Assembly: GCA_964594865.1 (NCBI GenBank)
Contig: CAZQMZ010000011.1
Span: 1 to 33,940 of the forward strand
DNA: 33,940 nt
DNA from: Caccovivens sp964594865
Lineage (GTDB): Bacteria; Bacillota; Clostridia; Christensenellales; UBA1242
Direction: 5' to 3'
Numbering within the stretch: the stretch's first letter is position 1; every line of letters starts with the position of its first letter. A model generated the notes under the pieces. It did not search any database, was not told where the DNA came from, and worked only from the letters and a program-made list of their open reading frames with translations. This document shows, one piece after another, positions 1-7,212 of this stretch. The position numbers and the translations under genes were made by a program.

Positions 1-958
1 CATCACCAACAAATGCTGAAACAAGCATAATCAGCGTGCTTTCTGGCAAGTGAAAGTTTGTTATCAGCGCGTCCACCATTTTGAATTTATATGGCGGATA
101 TATGAAAATCTGCGTTTCGCGTTTCTGCGCCTGCAACAAGCCGTTTTCGTCCACTCCACTTTCCAAAACACGAACGGAAGTTGTGCCAACCGCGATTATG
201 CGTCTGTGTTCCGCTTTTGCTTGGTTGATTTTGTCAGCAACTTCCTGCGTGATTTCAAAATATTCGCTGTGCATTTCGTGATTTAGAATGTTTTCTTCCT
301 TGACTGGTCTGAAAGTTCCAAGCCCAACATGAAGCAATACTTCCAAAATTTCCACACCTTTTGCCTTTAATTTTTCCAAAAGTTCTGGCGTAAAGTGAAG
401 TCCAGCGGTTGGCGCCGCGCTGGAACCTTCCACCTTGGCATACACCGTTTGATAGCGGTCGGCATTTTTCAATTTTTCCTTGATGTATGGCGGAAGTGGC
501 ACACTGCCAATTTCCATGAGATGCTCTTCAAAAGTCTTGGAAGAATCGAAATTGAAAGAAATTTTGCAAGCGCCATAGTCTCCTTTTTCTGTCACAATGC
601 ATGAGATGTTTTTGTTGAATACAATTTCCGTGCCAACATCCAGCCTTTTTGTTGGCTTGGCGATGACTTCCCAATTTTTGAGATTAATTCTTTTTTGCAA
701 CAACACTTCAATTTTGGCGCCCGTTTGCGACTTAAACCCGAACAATCTTGCCGGCAAAACCTTGGTGTTGTTGATGACAAGCACATCTCCCCTATGCAAA
801 AAATCTGCAATTTCAAAGAAATGTCGATGTTCAATTTTGTCGGTTCTTCGATTGTAACAAAGCAGTCGCGAATGGTCGCGTGGTTCGATTGGAGTTTGTG
901 CAATTTGTTCTGGTGGAAGTTCATAGAAATAAGTTTTTCGTAGTAATTCCTTTTGCAT
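1..958 (-). CDS. queA: QueA, S-adenosylmethionine:tRNA ribosyltransferase-isomerase (C-terminus cut by window edge)
   Basis: QueA transfers and isomerises the ribosyl group of AdoMet onto 7-aminomethyl-7-deazaguanine in tRNA, making epoxyqueuosine at the wobble position. The frame runs open from an ATG at 958 to the window edge, about 319 codons, so only the extreme C-terminus is missing. Family signatures are visible: an early ELPPEQIAQTP segment, DVLVINNTKVLPARL, the central GSSAAPTAGLHFT block, HVGLGTFRPV and the late ITNFHLPESTLIMLVSAF. A GGGA-type ribosome site precedes the ATG. It is the last visible gene of a ruvC-ruvA-ruvB-queA operon, 79 bp after ruvB; the ruvAB-queA linkage is well known in Firmicutes. 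The identification is secure; the exact C-terminus cannot be seen. Confidence 0.96.
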   Translation of the reverse strand, partial: MQKELLRKTYFYELPPEQIAQTPIEPRDHSRLLCYNRRTDKIEHRHFFEIADFLHRGDVLVINNTKVLPARLFGFKSQTGAKIEVLLQKRINLKNWEVIAKPTKRLDVGTEIVFNKNISCIVTEKGDYGACKISFNFDSSKTFEEHLMEIGSVPLPPYIKEKLKNADRYQTVYAKVEGSSAAPTAGLHFTPELLEKLKAKGVEILEVLLHVGLGTFRPVKEENILNHEMHSEYFEITQEVADKINQAKAEHRRIIAVGTTSVRVLESGVDENGLLQAQKRETQIFIYPPYKFKMVDALITNFHLPESTLIMLVSAFVGD

Positions 959-1037
959 CTTTTTCCCTTTTTCAAAGTCTTAAAATTTTTATTACAATTT
1001 GTGAGTGAGTTCACATACAAAGTTCGCCCTTGTCAAA

Positions 1038-2039
1038 TTATTTTCCCGGATAAGAAATTCCCAAATGACGATATGCCGGTTCCAATGCCACGCGTCCACG
1101 TGGAGTTCGAGAAATGAAGCCCAATTGCAAAAGATATGGCTCATACACATCTTCAATTGTGCCGGAATCTTCGCTTGTGGTTGCCGAAAGCGTATCCAAA
1201 CCAACCGGTCCACCGCCAAATTTATAGATGATGCTTTCCAAAATTTTGCGGTCGATGAAGTCCAGTCCAAGCTCATCAATTTCCATTTTTGCAAGAGCTT
1301 GGTCAGTGATTTCTTTAGTGATTTTTCCTGTGCCCAAAACTTCGGCATAGTCGCGCACACGTTTGAGAAGTCGATTGGCAATTCTTGGTGTGCCTCGCGA
1401 ACGTTTTGCTATATCAAGACTTGCGTCGTCATCAATTTCTATGTTCAAAATATTTGCTGAACGTTTGACAATTTCCTGGAGCTCAGTTGGTTCATAAAGT
1501 TCCAAACGACAAATGACGCCAAACCGATCGCGAAGTGGACTTGTCAACATCCCCGCTCTTGTGGTTGCTCCAATCAGCGTGAATGGCTGAATTTTCAAAC
1601 GCATGTTTTTTGCCGAAGGACCTTTTCCAACAATAAAGTCAAGTGCAAAATCTTCCATGGCTGGATATAAAATTTCTTCAACCCCTTTGTTGAGTCTGTG
1701 AATTTCATCGATGAAAAGCACATCACCCTTTCCCAAATTTGTGAGAATGGCAGCAAGGTCGGCAGCATGTTCAATTGCCGGCCCAGATGTCACCCTGAAT
1801 TGTGAGCCAAGTTCGTTGGCAATGATGTGTGAAAGAGTGGTCTTGCCCAAACCCGGTGGACCATAGAGAAGCACGTGGTCAAGTGCATCTTTTCGCGATT
1901 TTGCTGCTTGAATATAGACATTCAAACTTTCTTTCACTTTCTCTTGTCCAACATATTCTTTCAAACTTGTCGGTCTGAGAGAGTTTTCAATCTCGGCATC
2001 TGTCCAATTTTTACTGCTTGTAATAAATCTGTCTTCCAT
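1038..2039 (-). CDS. ruvB: RuvB, Holliday junction branch-migration ATPase
   Basis: RuvB is the hexameric AAA+ motor that, loaded by RuvA, drives branch migration of Holliday junctions in recombinational repair. The 333-residue protein is normal length. The Walker A motif GPPGLGKTT is at about residues 60-68, Walker B DEIH at 111-114, the sensor segment GATTRAG near 157-163 and the arginine-finger region SPLRDRFG near 167-174. The C-terminal winged-helix domain contains GGGPVGLDTLS and ends with the family-typical RTPRGRVA stretch. The ATG at 2039 is preceded by AAGGG. A palindromic repeat fills most of the gap between ruvA and ruvB. Confidence 0.98.
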   Translation of the reverse strand: MEDRFITSSKNWTDAEIENSLRPTSLKEYVGQEKVKESLNVYIQAAKSRKDALDHVLLYGPPGLGKTTLSHIIANELGSQFRVTSGPAIEHAADLAAILTNLGKGDVLFIDEIHRLNKGVEEILYPAMEDFALDFIVGKGPSAKNMRLKIQPFTLIGATTRAGMLTSPLRDRFGVICRLELYEPTELQEIVKRSANILNIEIDDDASLDIAKRSRGTPRIANRLLKRVRDYAEVLGTGKITKEITDQALAKMEIDELGLDFIDRKILESIIYKFGGGPVGLDTLSATTSEDSGTIEDVYEPYLLQLGFISRTPRGRVALEPAYRHLGISYPGK

Positions 2040-2072
2040 ATCTTTTTCCCTTTTTATTTAGACTTTTTGTTC

Positions 2073-2123
2073 AATATATTGTGGTGGTATGCAAATTTTT
2101 TCTTGCATAATACACAAAATATT
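2073..2123. repeat. Palindromic repeat, copy A (ruvA-ruvB spacer)
   Basis: An imperfect inverted repeat: arm 2073-2094, a loop of 8 nt, arm 2103-2123. Each arm contains the half-site shared with four other copies in this window; the right arm reads TTGCATAATACACAA and the left arm, on the minus strand, TTGCATACCACCACAA. The right arm touches the TGA stop codon of ruvA (2123-2125), so the element lies in the ruvA-ruvB intercistronic mRNA and could fold into a hairpin there. No T-run follows on either strand, so it does not look like a standard intrinsic terminator. Confidence 0.8.
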
Positions 2124-2719
2124 CATTTTCCCAAATCCTTCAATACTTGCAAGATGATTTCTTCTGCAGTTATGTTTGGTGTTGCTTTGCTTCGTGCAAG
2201 TCGATATGCTTCATTTTTGTTCACTCCCAAATTTATCAACGTTGCAACTGCGTCGTTAAGTGCGGATTCGTTGAAATCTTGTGGCATATTTATCTCATCA
2301 AACGAGAGTCCTGTCGCGTTCAGTTTGTCTTTAAGTTCCAAACAAATTCTTTCAGCGCTCTTCTTTCCAAGCCCTTTGATTTTGGAAAGACTTCCGCTGT
2401 CCCCGCTGGCAATGGCAACCATAAGTTCAGAAAGTTTTATGCCGGAAAGAATGGATATGGCACTTTTTGGACCAATTCCAGACACTGTGGTCAACTTCAT
2501 GAACATATCTTTTTCCTCGCGCGTGGCGAATCCATACAAGCAAATTCCCGTATTCTCGCTAAATTGCAAAAATGTCAAAACTTTGACAATTTCTCCTTCC
2601 ATTGGCAATGATGCAAGCGTATTGTTGGAAATGGTAAGTTCATATCCCACGCCATTGACTTCCAACAAAAGTGAATTTTCTCGCTTTTCTTCAATTTTTC
2701 CCACCAAAAAACCGATCAT
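2123..2719 (-). CDS. ruvA: RuvA, Holliday junction-binding subunit
   Basis: RuvA binds the four-way junction as a tetramer and recruits RuvB. The 198-residue protein starts MIGFLVGKIEE, the N-terminal OB-fold typical of the family. It continues with the helix-hairpin-helix segments (TVSGIGPKSAISILSG near residue 80 and KIKGLGKKSAERICLELKD near 115), then a flexible linker and a C-terminal three-helix domain that contacts RuvB (LGVNKNEAYRLARS). AAGGAG sits just before the ATG. It lies 37 bp downstream of ruvC and upstream of ruvB, in the standard order. Confidence 0.97.
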   Translation of the reverse strand: MIGFLVGKIEEKRENSLLLEVNGVGYELTISNNTLASLPMEGEIVKVLTFLQFSENTGICLYGFATREEKDMFMKLTTVSGIGPKSAISILSGIKLSELMVAIASGDSGSLSKIKGLGKKSAERICLELKDKLNATGLSFDEINMPQDFNESALNDAVATLINLGVNKNEAYRLARSKATPNITAEEIILQVLKDLGK

Positions 2720-2756
2720 ATTTTCTCCTTGATTTTCTAAATTTTTTTATGTATTT

Positions 2757-3245
2757 TCAAATCATGTTGTTGTTCAAATTTGGATTGATTTGACTGTGAC
2801 ACAGGGCCACAGCAAGTGCGTCTGCTGCGTCGTCCGGCTTTGGAATTTTTTCCAAGCCAAGCACCGCTTTGACCATAAACTGCACCTGTTTTTTTTCTGC
2901 ACGTCCATTGCCCGTGAGTGCTTGCTTGATTTGCATTGGTGTGTATTCAAACAGACGTTCACAAAATTTTTGAGCGGTTAAAATGATGACTCCCCTTGCT
3001 TCTGCCACAGGAATTACAGTTGTTTGGTTATGAAAAAAGAACAATTCTTCCACCGCCACTTCGTCTGGACGAAACTTTTCAAACAGAATTCTCATTGCTT
3101 CTTCAATGCGCATCAATCGCACCGGCAAAGAGTCCTCTTTTGGCGTTTCAATCACGCCATAGTCCACCACTGCGTTGTTGCAATGCGTGTCAATGATTCC
3201 ATACCCCACAATTCCATAACCTGGGTCAATTCCTAAAATTCTCAT
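2757..3245 (-). CDS. ruvC: RuvC, Holliday junction resolvase
   Basis: RuvC nicks Holliday junctions symmetrically after RuvAB branch migration. From the ATG at 3245 the protein is 162 residues, normal for the family. The RNase H-like acidic residues are present: Asp in the opening MRILGIDPGYG, Glu in VAVEELFF, and the Asp pair in KPDDAADALAVALCH. I chose the ATG at 3245 over one 24 bp upstream because homologues start with this strand. The upstream ATG would also lie inside the promoter core (3253-3282). No Shine-Dalgarno sequence precedes 3245, and the -10 hexamer ends 7 nt before it, so the mRNA is probably leaderless. First gene of the ruvCAB-queA operon. Confidence 0.95.
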   Translation of the reverse strand: MRILGIDPGYGIVGYGIIDTHCNNAVVDYGVIETPKEDSLPVRLMRIEEAMRILFEKFRPDEVAVEELFFFHNQTTVIPVAEARGVIILTAQKFCERLFEYTPMQIKQALTGNGRAEKKQVQFMVKAVLGLEKIPKPDDAADALAVALCHSQINPNLNNNMI

Positions 3246-3252
3246 ATAATAG

Positions 3253-3282
3253 ATTGTATAAAAAAACACCCTGCTTTGTCAA
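3253..3282 (-). promoter_or_regulatory. Promoter of ruvC operon, inside the upstream terminator
   Basis: On the minus strand, TTGACA (3282-3277) is followed after 18 bp by TACAAT (3258-3253), a near-consensus housekeeping promoter. The expected start site falls at or one base before the A of the ruvC ATG (3245). The -35 lies in the loop of the terminator of the preceding gene, and the 18-bp spacer contains its descending stem and T-run. Confidence 0.75.
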
Positions 3283-3298
3283 ACAAAAACAGAGTGTT
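3260..3298 (-). terminator. Intrinsic terminator of the yebC / MBL-fold transcript
   Basis: On the minus strand, a 9-bp stem (AACACTCTG with CAGGGTGTT, one G-T wobble) closes a 16-nt loop. It is followed by a T-run ending at 3260. It lies about 60 nt past the stop codon of the metallo-beta-lactamase gene. Confidence 0.8.
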
Positions 3299-3360
3299 GT
3301 ATAAACTTTGAATAGTCAAATCTACGTATTTGATTTGTGTTTTAATTTTAGTGAGATAAT

Positions 3361-4149
3361 TCAAAGTTCCATAATATCTAAATCTTTTGGAACAATCACC
3401 TTCCCACTGTAAACACTCTTTGCCTCTTTGACATATTCTTTCTTAACTTTGTGATGGTTGTCTGCACTATGCCACAAAACCAAATTTTCAGCATTAACAA
3501 TTTGTGCCACTTCTCCTGCTTCTTTAACAGTTTTGTGTTTTTTGAGAGGAAGTTCGTCTTTCGCCCTTTCTTTTTCAAGGCAAAAAGCCTCCAAGCACAA
3601 CCATTTTGCATTTGCAAACTTTTTATAATAGGTCTCATCAAGAGGAACATCACCGCAAAAATAGAATCCTTTTTCTTTTATGTAAAACGCAATTTGTGGC
3701 ATATCCTTTGCCATAGTATCAAAAAATGTTACATCAAGCCCGGCAATTCTTTTGCGTTGTCCGTTTTTAATTGTCTCAAAATGAATTAAAGTTCCAAAGA
3801 ATTTGTCACACCATTTATTTCCTGCCGTCAATCTTGTCATTGTCATCAAAGCATTTAAACATTCAGCACTTCCATAAATAGTAAAATTTTTCGTTCTAAA
3901 ACCCTTTAAATAATTTTGCATAACCAACCTAAGCACCCATACATATCCTAAAATGTGGTCGGTATGATTATGAGAAATAAAACCATACTCAATTTCATTT
4001 ATGTCAATTTTTACAAGTTGAAGTTGCTTTAGTATTCGATTCCCACCACCTGCATCAACAAGAAAATACCCTGCATTTTCAATGACAAAACAAGTGTTAT
4101 ATTCATCAATAACATCGGCGTGACCGGTTCCTAAAATATGAATTCTCAT
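3361..4149 (-). CDS. Metallo-beta-lactamase-fold hydrolase, RNase Z-like
   Basis: A 262-residue single-domain protein of the metallo-beta-lactamase fold. It opens with MRIHILGTGHADV, has VDAGGG near residue 31 and the metal-binding HNHTDH motif at about 60-65, then FCGDVP (Asp near 167) and a late LWHS (His near 227). The order and the KTVKEAGEVAQ segment before the last histidine resemble RNase Z/ElaC-type and PhnP-type enzymes. Its length is short of a full RNase Z and I see no clear exosite arm, so tRNA 3' processing is only one possibility. The start is the ATG at 4149, 11 nt after GGAG; a TTG 24 bp upstream would put that GGAG inside the coding sequence. It follows yebC by 72 bp and has its own terminator. 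Confidence 0.75.
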   Translation of the reverse strand: MRIHILGTGHADVIDEYNTCFVIENAGYFLVDAGGGNRILKQLQLVKIDINEIEYGFISHNHTDHILGYVWVLRLVMQNYLKGFRTKNFTIYGSAECLNALMTMTRLTAGNKWCDKFFGTLIHFETIKNGQRKRIAGLDVTFFDTMAKDMPQIAFYIKEKGFYFCGDVPLDETYYKKFANAKWLCLEAFCLEKERAKDELPLKKHKTVKEAGEVAQIVNAENLVLWHSADNHHKVKKEYVKEAKSVYSGKVIVPKDLDIMEL

Positions 4150-4221
4150 AGAAAAATTGTCTCCTTTTCTCAAAATACAAACATCATAATGTCAATCTAT
4201 TCTCTAGCTTTCACATTTTCT

Positions 4222-4950
4222 TTATTCTTCTTCGTCCAAATTGACATTGTGATAAACTTCTTGAACATCGTCCAGGTCTTCAAGTGCGTCAACCATGCGT
4301 TGAAATTTCGCTTGTTGCTCACTGTTCAAATCAACATAGAGGTCTGGCACAAGTGCGGTTTCGCTGGAAACAACATTATATCCTTTCTTTTCAAGTGCCT
4401 CGCGCATTTTGCCGTCTGCGTTTGCCTCGGTTATGATTTCCACGCTGTCCTCATCTTCAAAAACATCAACAGCGCCTTCTTCAATCGCGTCAAGCATAAG
4501 CGCTTCGCTGTCCTTCACGTCCACAACAATCACACTGCCTTTACGCTTGAAAAGATATGATACGCAACCGTTTGAGCCCAAACTTCCGCCATGCTTGTCA
4601 AACGCGTGACGAACATCGCCTGCAGTGCGGTTTTTGTTGTCAGTCAAACATTCCACAATAACCGCCGAACCGCCAACGCCATAGCCCTCGTATGTGATTG
4701 CTTCATAGTTCACACCACTAAGTTCGCCTGATGCCTTTTTGATTGAGCGCTCAATGTTTTCGTTTGGCATATTGTTTTGTTTCGCCTTTGCAATGATGTC
4801 TTTGAGTTTGCTGTTGACATTAGGATCCGGCCCACCAGCCTTTACGCAAACTGCAATTTCACGACCAATCTTTGTGAAAATTTTGCCCCTTGCTGCGTCC
4901 GTTTTTCCTTTTTTTGCTTGAATGTTATGCCATTTTGAATGTCCAGACAT
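4222..4950 (-). CDS. yebC: YebC/PmpR family protein (TACO1-like)
   Basis: The 242-residue protein begins MSGHSKWHNIQAKKGKTDAA, the hallmark of this family. It also carries the conserved GPDPNVNSKL, ANMPNENIERSIKKA-like and YEGYGVGGSAVIVECLTDN segments and an acidic C-terminus. Members have been described as DNA-binding regulators and, more recently, as ribosome-associated factors that help translation of difficult peptide stretches; the sequence cannot decide which applies. GGAG precedes the ATG. A promoter with an 18-bp spacer lies at 4983-5012. The gene sits beside ruvC, a common neighbourhood for yebC, although here the MBL-fold gene lies between them. Confidence 0.96.
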   Translation of the reverse strand: MSGHSKWHNIQAKKGKTDAARGKIFTKIGREIAVCVKAGGPDPNVNSKLKDIIAKAKQNNMPNENIERSIKKASGELSGVNYEAITYEGYGVGGSAVIVECLTDNKNRTAGDVRHAFDKHGGSLGSNGCVSYLFKRKGSVIVVDVKDSEALMLDAIEEGAVDVFEDEDSVEIITEANADGKMREALEKKGYNVVSSETALVPDLYVDLNSEQQAKFQRMVDALEDLDDVQEVYHNVNLDEEE

Positions 4951-4982
4951 GATATTCTCCTCTTCTTTACATTTCTCTATTT

Positions 4983-5012
4983 ATAATAAAACAAAATCTG
5001 AAGGTTTGTCAA
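4983..5012 (-). promoter_or_regulatory. Promoter of yebC
   Basis: Minus strand TTGACA (5012-5007), 18-bp spacer, TATTAT (4988-4983), ahead of the SD and ATG of yebC. It starts right after the end of the methyltransferase gene. Confidence 0.75.
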
Positions 5013-5022
5013 ATGTTTTGTT

Positions 5023-5826
5023 TCAATCGAATTTATTTTTGTTGATTTCATACATAATAATTGAACCACTGACACCTGCATTTAGACTTTCAATCCCCTG
5101 TTGCATTGGAATTTTGACAGTTTGAGCGCAAAGCGAAGAAAGTTCGTTGCTGACCCCTTGTCCTTCATTGCCGATGACAATTCCAATAATTTTGTCTTTC
5201 AAATTGTTTTTTTCGGCAAACTTGAAGATGTTTTCACCGTTCATGTCGCAACATATGAGTTGTAAGTTGTTCTTTCTTACAAATTGGATGAAATCTTCTC
5301 GCGTCATTTCAAAAACCTTGTTGTCGAACACAGCACCAACAGAACTGCGGATGAGTTTTGGATTGTTCTTTCGCACGCTTTCAACAAGAAAAACAAATTC
5401 GAATCCGCTTGCTTTTGCACTGCGAATCAGTGTTCCAACATTGCCCGGATCTTGAAGAGAATCCAAAACCAAAAAGTTGGTGGTTGGAACAGTCAGCACA
5501 TTTTGAGTCAATTGTGCAACACACAAAATTTGCTGCGGTGTCTTTGTGTCCGCCAGCATTTCAATCGCCTTTTCGTCAACCTTAAAAACTTCAATTTCAG
5601 CCGTTTTTTTATTTAAGTTGTTTTGTTTGTTTTTAATTTGCTCAACATTAATTCCAAGAGCGTCAAACTCTTCTTGGTCAAGGCTGGTCAAAATATATTT
5701 TGCTTCAATACTCCCATTTGCAAGTGCATCGCGAATGATTTTGACATTATCCAAAAAAAGCAAAGACTTTGAAATTCGTTTTTGCTTTTTCAGTTCAGTT
5801 ATGAAATTCTTGTTTGCCTTTTCCAC
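5023..5826 (-). CDS. SpoU/TrmH-family RNA 2'-O-methyltransferase
   Basis: A 267-residue SPOUT-class methyltransferase that would use AdoMet to methylate a ribose 2'-OH in rRNA or tRNA. All three family motifs are visible: DSLQDPGNVGTLIRSA near residues 122-136, IGNEGQG near 218-224, and IPMQQGIESLNAGVSGSI near 239-256, which forms the trefoil knot. The N-terminal ~100 residues look like the substrate-binding L30e-like domain of the TrmH/RlmB group. The start is a GTG at 5826 with only a weak AAGG-type site, 6 bp after rplT, so translational coupling is likely. A SpoU methylase next to rplT is also seen in Bacillus (ysgA). The RNA target cannot be told. Confidence 0.9.
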   Translation of the reverse strand: MEKANKNFITELKKQKRISKSLLFLDNVKIIRDALANGSIEAKYILTSLDQEEFDALGINVEQIKNKQNNLNKKTAEIEVFKVDEKAIEMLADTKTPQQILCVAQLTQNVLTVPTTNFLVLDSLQDPGNVGTLIRSAKASGFEFVFLVESVRKNNPKLIRSSVGAVFDNKVFEMTREDFIQFVRKNNLQLICCDMNGENIFKFAEKNNLKDKIIGIVIGNEGQGVSNELSSLCAQTVKIPMQQGIESLNAGVSGSIIMYEINKNKFD

Positions 5827-5832
5827 TGCGCC

Positions 5833-6180
5833 TTATGCCTTTTTTGCCATTTCAACAAGTTGAGCAAAAGCTTGTGGTTCACGAACAGCCATGTCGGCAA
5901 GAACTTTGCGGTTCAATGTCACATTTGCCTTTTTCAAGCCGTCAATAAATCTTGAATATGAGATGTCATTTTGGTGGCATCCTGCGTTGATTCTTGTGAT
6001 CCAAAGTGCACGGAAGTTTCTTTTCTTCAATTTTCTGCCAATATATGCATATTGTCCGCTCTTCATCACTTGTTCGCGAGCAGTGCGATACAACTTGCTC
6101 TTTGCTCCAAAATAACCTTTGGCTTGTTTCAAAATTTTTCTACGCTTTTTAACAGCGTTGACTCCTCTTTTAATTCTCAT
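5833..6180 (-). CDS. rplT: Ribosomal protein bL20
   Basis: A 115-residue, highly basic protein that starts MRIKRGVNAVKKRRKILKQA and matches bL20 along its length (KGYFGAKSKLYRTAREQV, RINAGCHQNDISYSRFI). bL20 is needed early in 50S assembly. In Firmicutes it also represses its own operon by binding the leader; a matching leader and attenuator lie upstream of infC. A strong GGAGG site precedes the ATG. It is the third gene of infC-rpmI-rplT. Confidence 0.98.
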   Translation of the reverse strand: MRIKRGVNAVKKRRKILKQAKGYFGAKSKLYRTAREQVMKSGQYAYIGRKLKKRNFRALWITRINAGCHQNDISYSRFIDGLKKANVTLNRKVLADMAVREPQAFAQLVEMAKKA

Positions 6181-6192
6181 TTTCCCCTCCTA

Positions 6193-6387
6193 TTATTTTG
6201 CAAGCAGAGTCTTGATGTTGTCAGAATTCTTTCCAGCAATATATGACCCTTTTCTGAGTTTTCTCTTTCGACTTTTGCTTTTTGTTGTTAAGAAGTGCCC
6301 CTTGTTTGGTCTTGCATACTTAACTTTTCCAGTTGCGGTGAGATGAAATCTCTTTTTCGCACCGCTGTGTGTTTTTTGTTTAGGCAT
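6193..6387 (-). CDS. rpmI: Ribosomal protein bL35
   Basis: A 64-residue basic protein beginning MPKQKTHSGAKKRFHLTATG, the classic bL35 start, with KSKSRKRKLRKG near the C-terminus. The frame stays open 45 bp further upstream, but the ATG at 6387 has GGAG just before it and matches the family start. It lies between infC and rplT, 12 bp from rplT. Confidence 0.98.
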   Translation of the reverse strand: MPKQKTHSGAKKRFHLTATGKVKYARPNKGHFLTTKSKSRKRKLRKGSYIAGKNSDNIKTLLAK

Positions 6388-6435
6388 TTTTCTTTCTCCT
6401 TTTAAGTTTGATTTTGTTTTGAATTTACGCAATTC

Positions 6436-6948
6436 TTACGCTTTTTTTGGACTGATTACAACAAAGACATTGCGCCCCATAATCGCTGGCTCTTTGTCCG
6501 TTGTGCCGAACTCGGCAAGGTCAGCAACAAACTTTTTGACAATTTCCACTGCATTTTTTGAATATGCTTGTTCACGCCCACGCATACGAAGTGAAACCTT
6601 CACTTTGTCGCCTTCTTTGAGAATTTTTTGCGCATTTTTAAGTTTGAACCCGATGTGATAGTCATCAATTCGCATGGAAAGTTGAATTTCTTTGATTTCA
6701 CTTATCTTTTGGTTTTTGCGAATTTCTTTGTCCTTTTTCACCATGTCAAACTTATACTTGCCGTAATCCATGATTTTGCATACAGGTGGATTGGCATTTG
6801 GTGACATAAGCACCAAGTCCAACCCTTCTTTGTCGGCTTGGTCTTGCGCTTGTGACTTGGAAAGCACCCCAAGTTGTTCGCCATTTTCGCCGATTAAGCG
6901 CACTTCTTTTGCAGTGATTTGGTCATTGATTAAAAGTTCCTTAAAAAT
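6436..6948 (-). CDS. infC: Translation initiation factor IF-3, AUU start codon
   Basis: IF-3 binds the 30S subunit, keeps subunits apart and proofreads the start codon and initiator tRNA. A GTG start at 6903 would give only 155 residues and lose the conserved N-terminus. Reading upstream in frame, the codons spell FKELLINDQITAKEV. The only plausible start is ATT at 6948, 9 nt after AAGGAG (6963-6958), giving 170 residues; an in-frame stop lies at 6966-6964, directly before the SD. An AUU start on infC is known from E. coli and Geobacillus, where IF-3 discriminates against it and so limits its own synthesis. The N-domain ends near residue 80 (GKYKFDMVKKDKE) and the C-domain holds SMRIDDYHIGFKLKNA and SLRMRGREQA. 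Confidence 0.95.
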   Translation of the reverse strand: MFKELLINDQITAKEVRLIGENGEQLGVLSKSQAQDQADKEGLDLVLMSPNANPPVCKIMDYGKYKFDMVKKDKEIRKNQKISEIKEIQLSMRIDDYHIGFKLKNAQKILKEGDKVKVSLRMRGREQAYSKNAVEIVKKFVADLAEFGTTDKEPAIMGRNVFVVISPKKA

Positions 6949-7148
6949 TGTCGTAATCTCCTTTTACAAAAAAATTGGTAGGATCCGCAAAAGTTCCTAC
7001 CAACAAAATTCAACCATTCAATTTTCGCCGAACAAATTTCTTGCTGATCTTCGCTTGAAATCATTGGCGAACCTTTATATTTTGAAAATTGTCAAAACCG
7101 CATCAAAACGAAATTCGATGGGTGAGAAGGAAACTTCTACTTTCTTAC
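6949..7148 (-). promoter_or_regulatory. Leader of infC-rpmI-rplT with transcription attenuator (L20-leader-like)
   Basis: About 200 nt separate the predicted transcription start from the infC AUU codon. Two upstream patches (minus strand CAATTTTC at 7091-7084 and TTCGCC at 7071-7066) are together complementary to GGCGAAAATTG at 7029-7019, which suggests a long-range helix. This is followed by a perfect terminator hairpin at 7003-6968. In Bacillus subtilis the same operon is controlled by L20 binding to its leader and causing premature termination. The same kind of control is inferred here from architecture only. Confidence 0.7.
6968..7003 (-). terminator. Attenuator terminator in infC leader
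   Basis: Minus strand TTGGTAGGA (7003-6995), an 11-nt loop, TCCTACCAA (6983-6975), then seven T residues (6974-6968). The stem is 9 bp with no mismatch. It ends only 4 nt before the infC SD, so it must act as a conditional attenuator for the operon. Confidence 0.85.
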
Positions 7149-7154
7149 TCGCCC

Positions 7155-7184
7155 ATTGTATCACAAGGAAAAAGGCTTTGTCAA
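7155..7184 (-). promoter_or_regulatory. Promoter of infC-rpmI-rplT
   Basis: Minus strand TTGACA (7184-7179), 18-bp spacer, TACAAT (7160-7155). An inverted repeat (7154-7141 with 7133-7120, 11 of 14 positions paired) begins directly after the -10. Because the start site should fall near 7148, part of its left arm may not be transcribed. Confidence 0.8.
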
Positions 7185-7212
7185 CTGTTTTTTTAGATTT
7201 TTTTAGAAAATT

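Noticed and set aside
2073..2123. Repeat A as an ordinary intrinsic terminator
   Set aside because: No T-run follows on either strand, and it would cut ruvB and queA off from their promoter.
1875..2732. 285-codon plus-strand frame opposite ruvA and ruvB
   Set aside because: It is antisense to two certain genes, has a composition of Phe/Ser/Leu runs typical of a shadow frame, and no ribosome site.
3246..3269. Longer N-terminus for ruvC
   Set aside because: The extra codons lie inside the promoter and terminator, and homologues begin at the MRILGIDPG strand.
6436..6903. GTG start for infC
   Set aside because: It removes the conserved IF-3 N-terminus, lacks an SD, and leaves the good AAGGAG at 6958-6963 unused.
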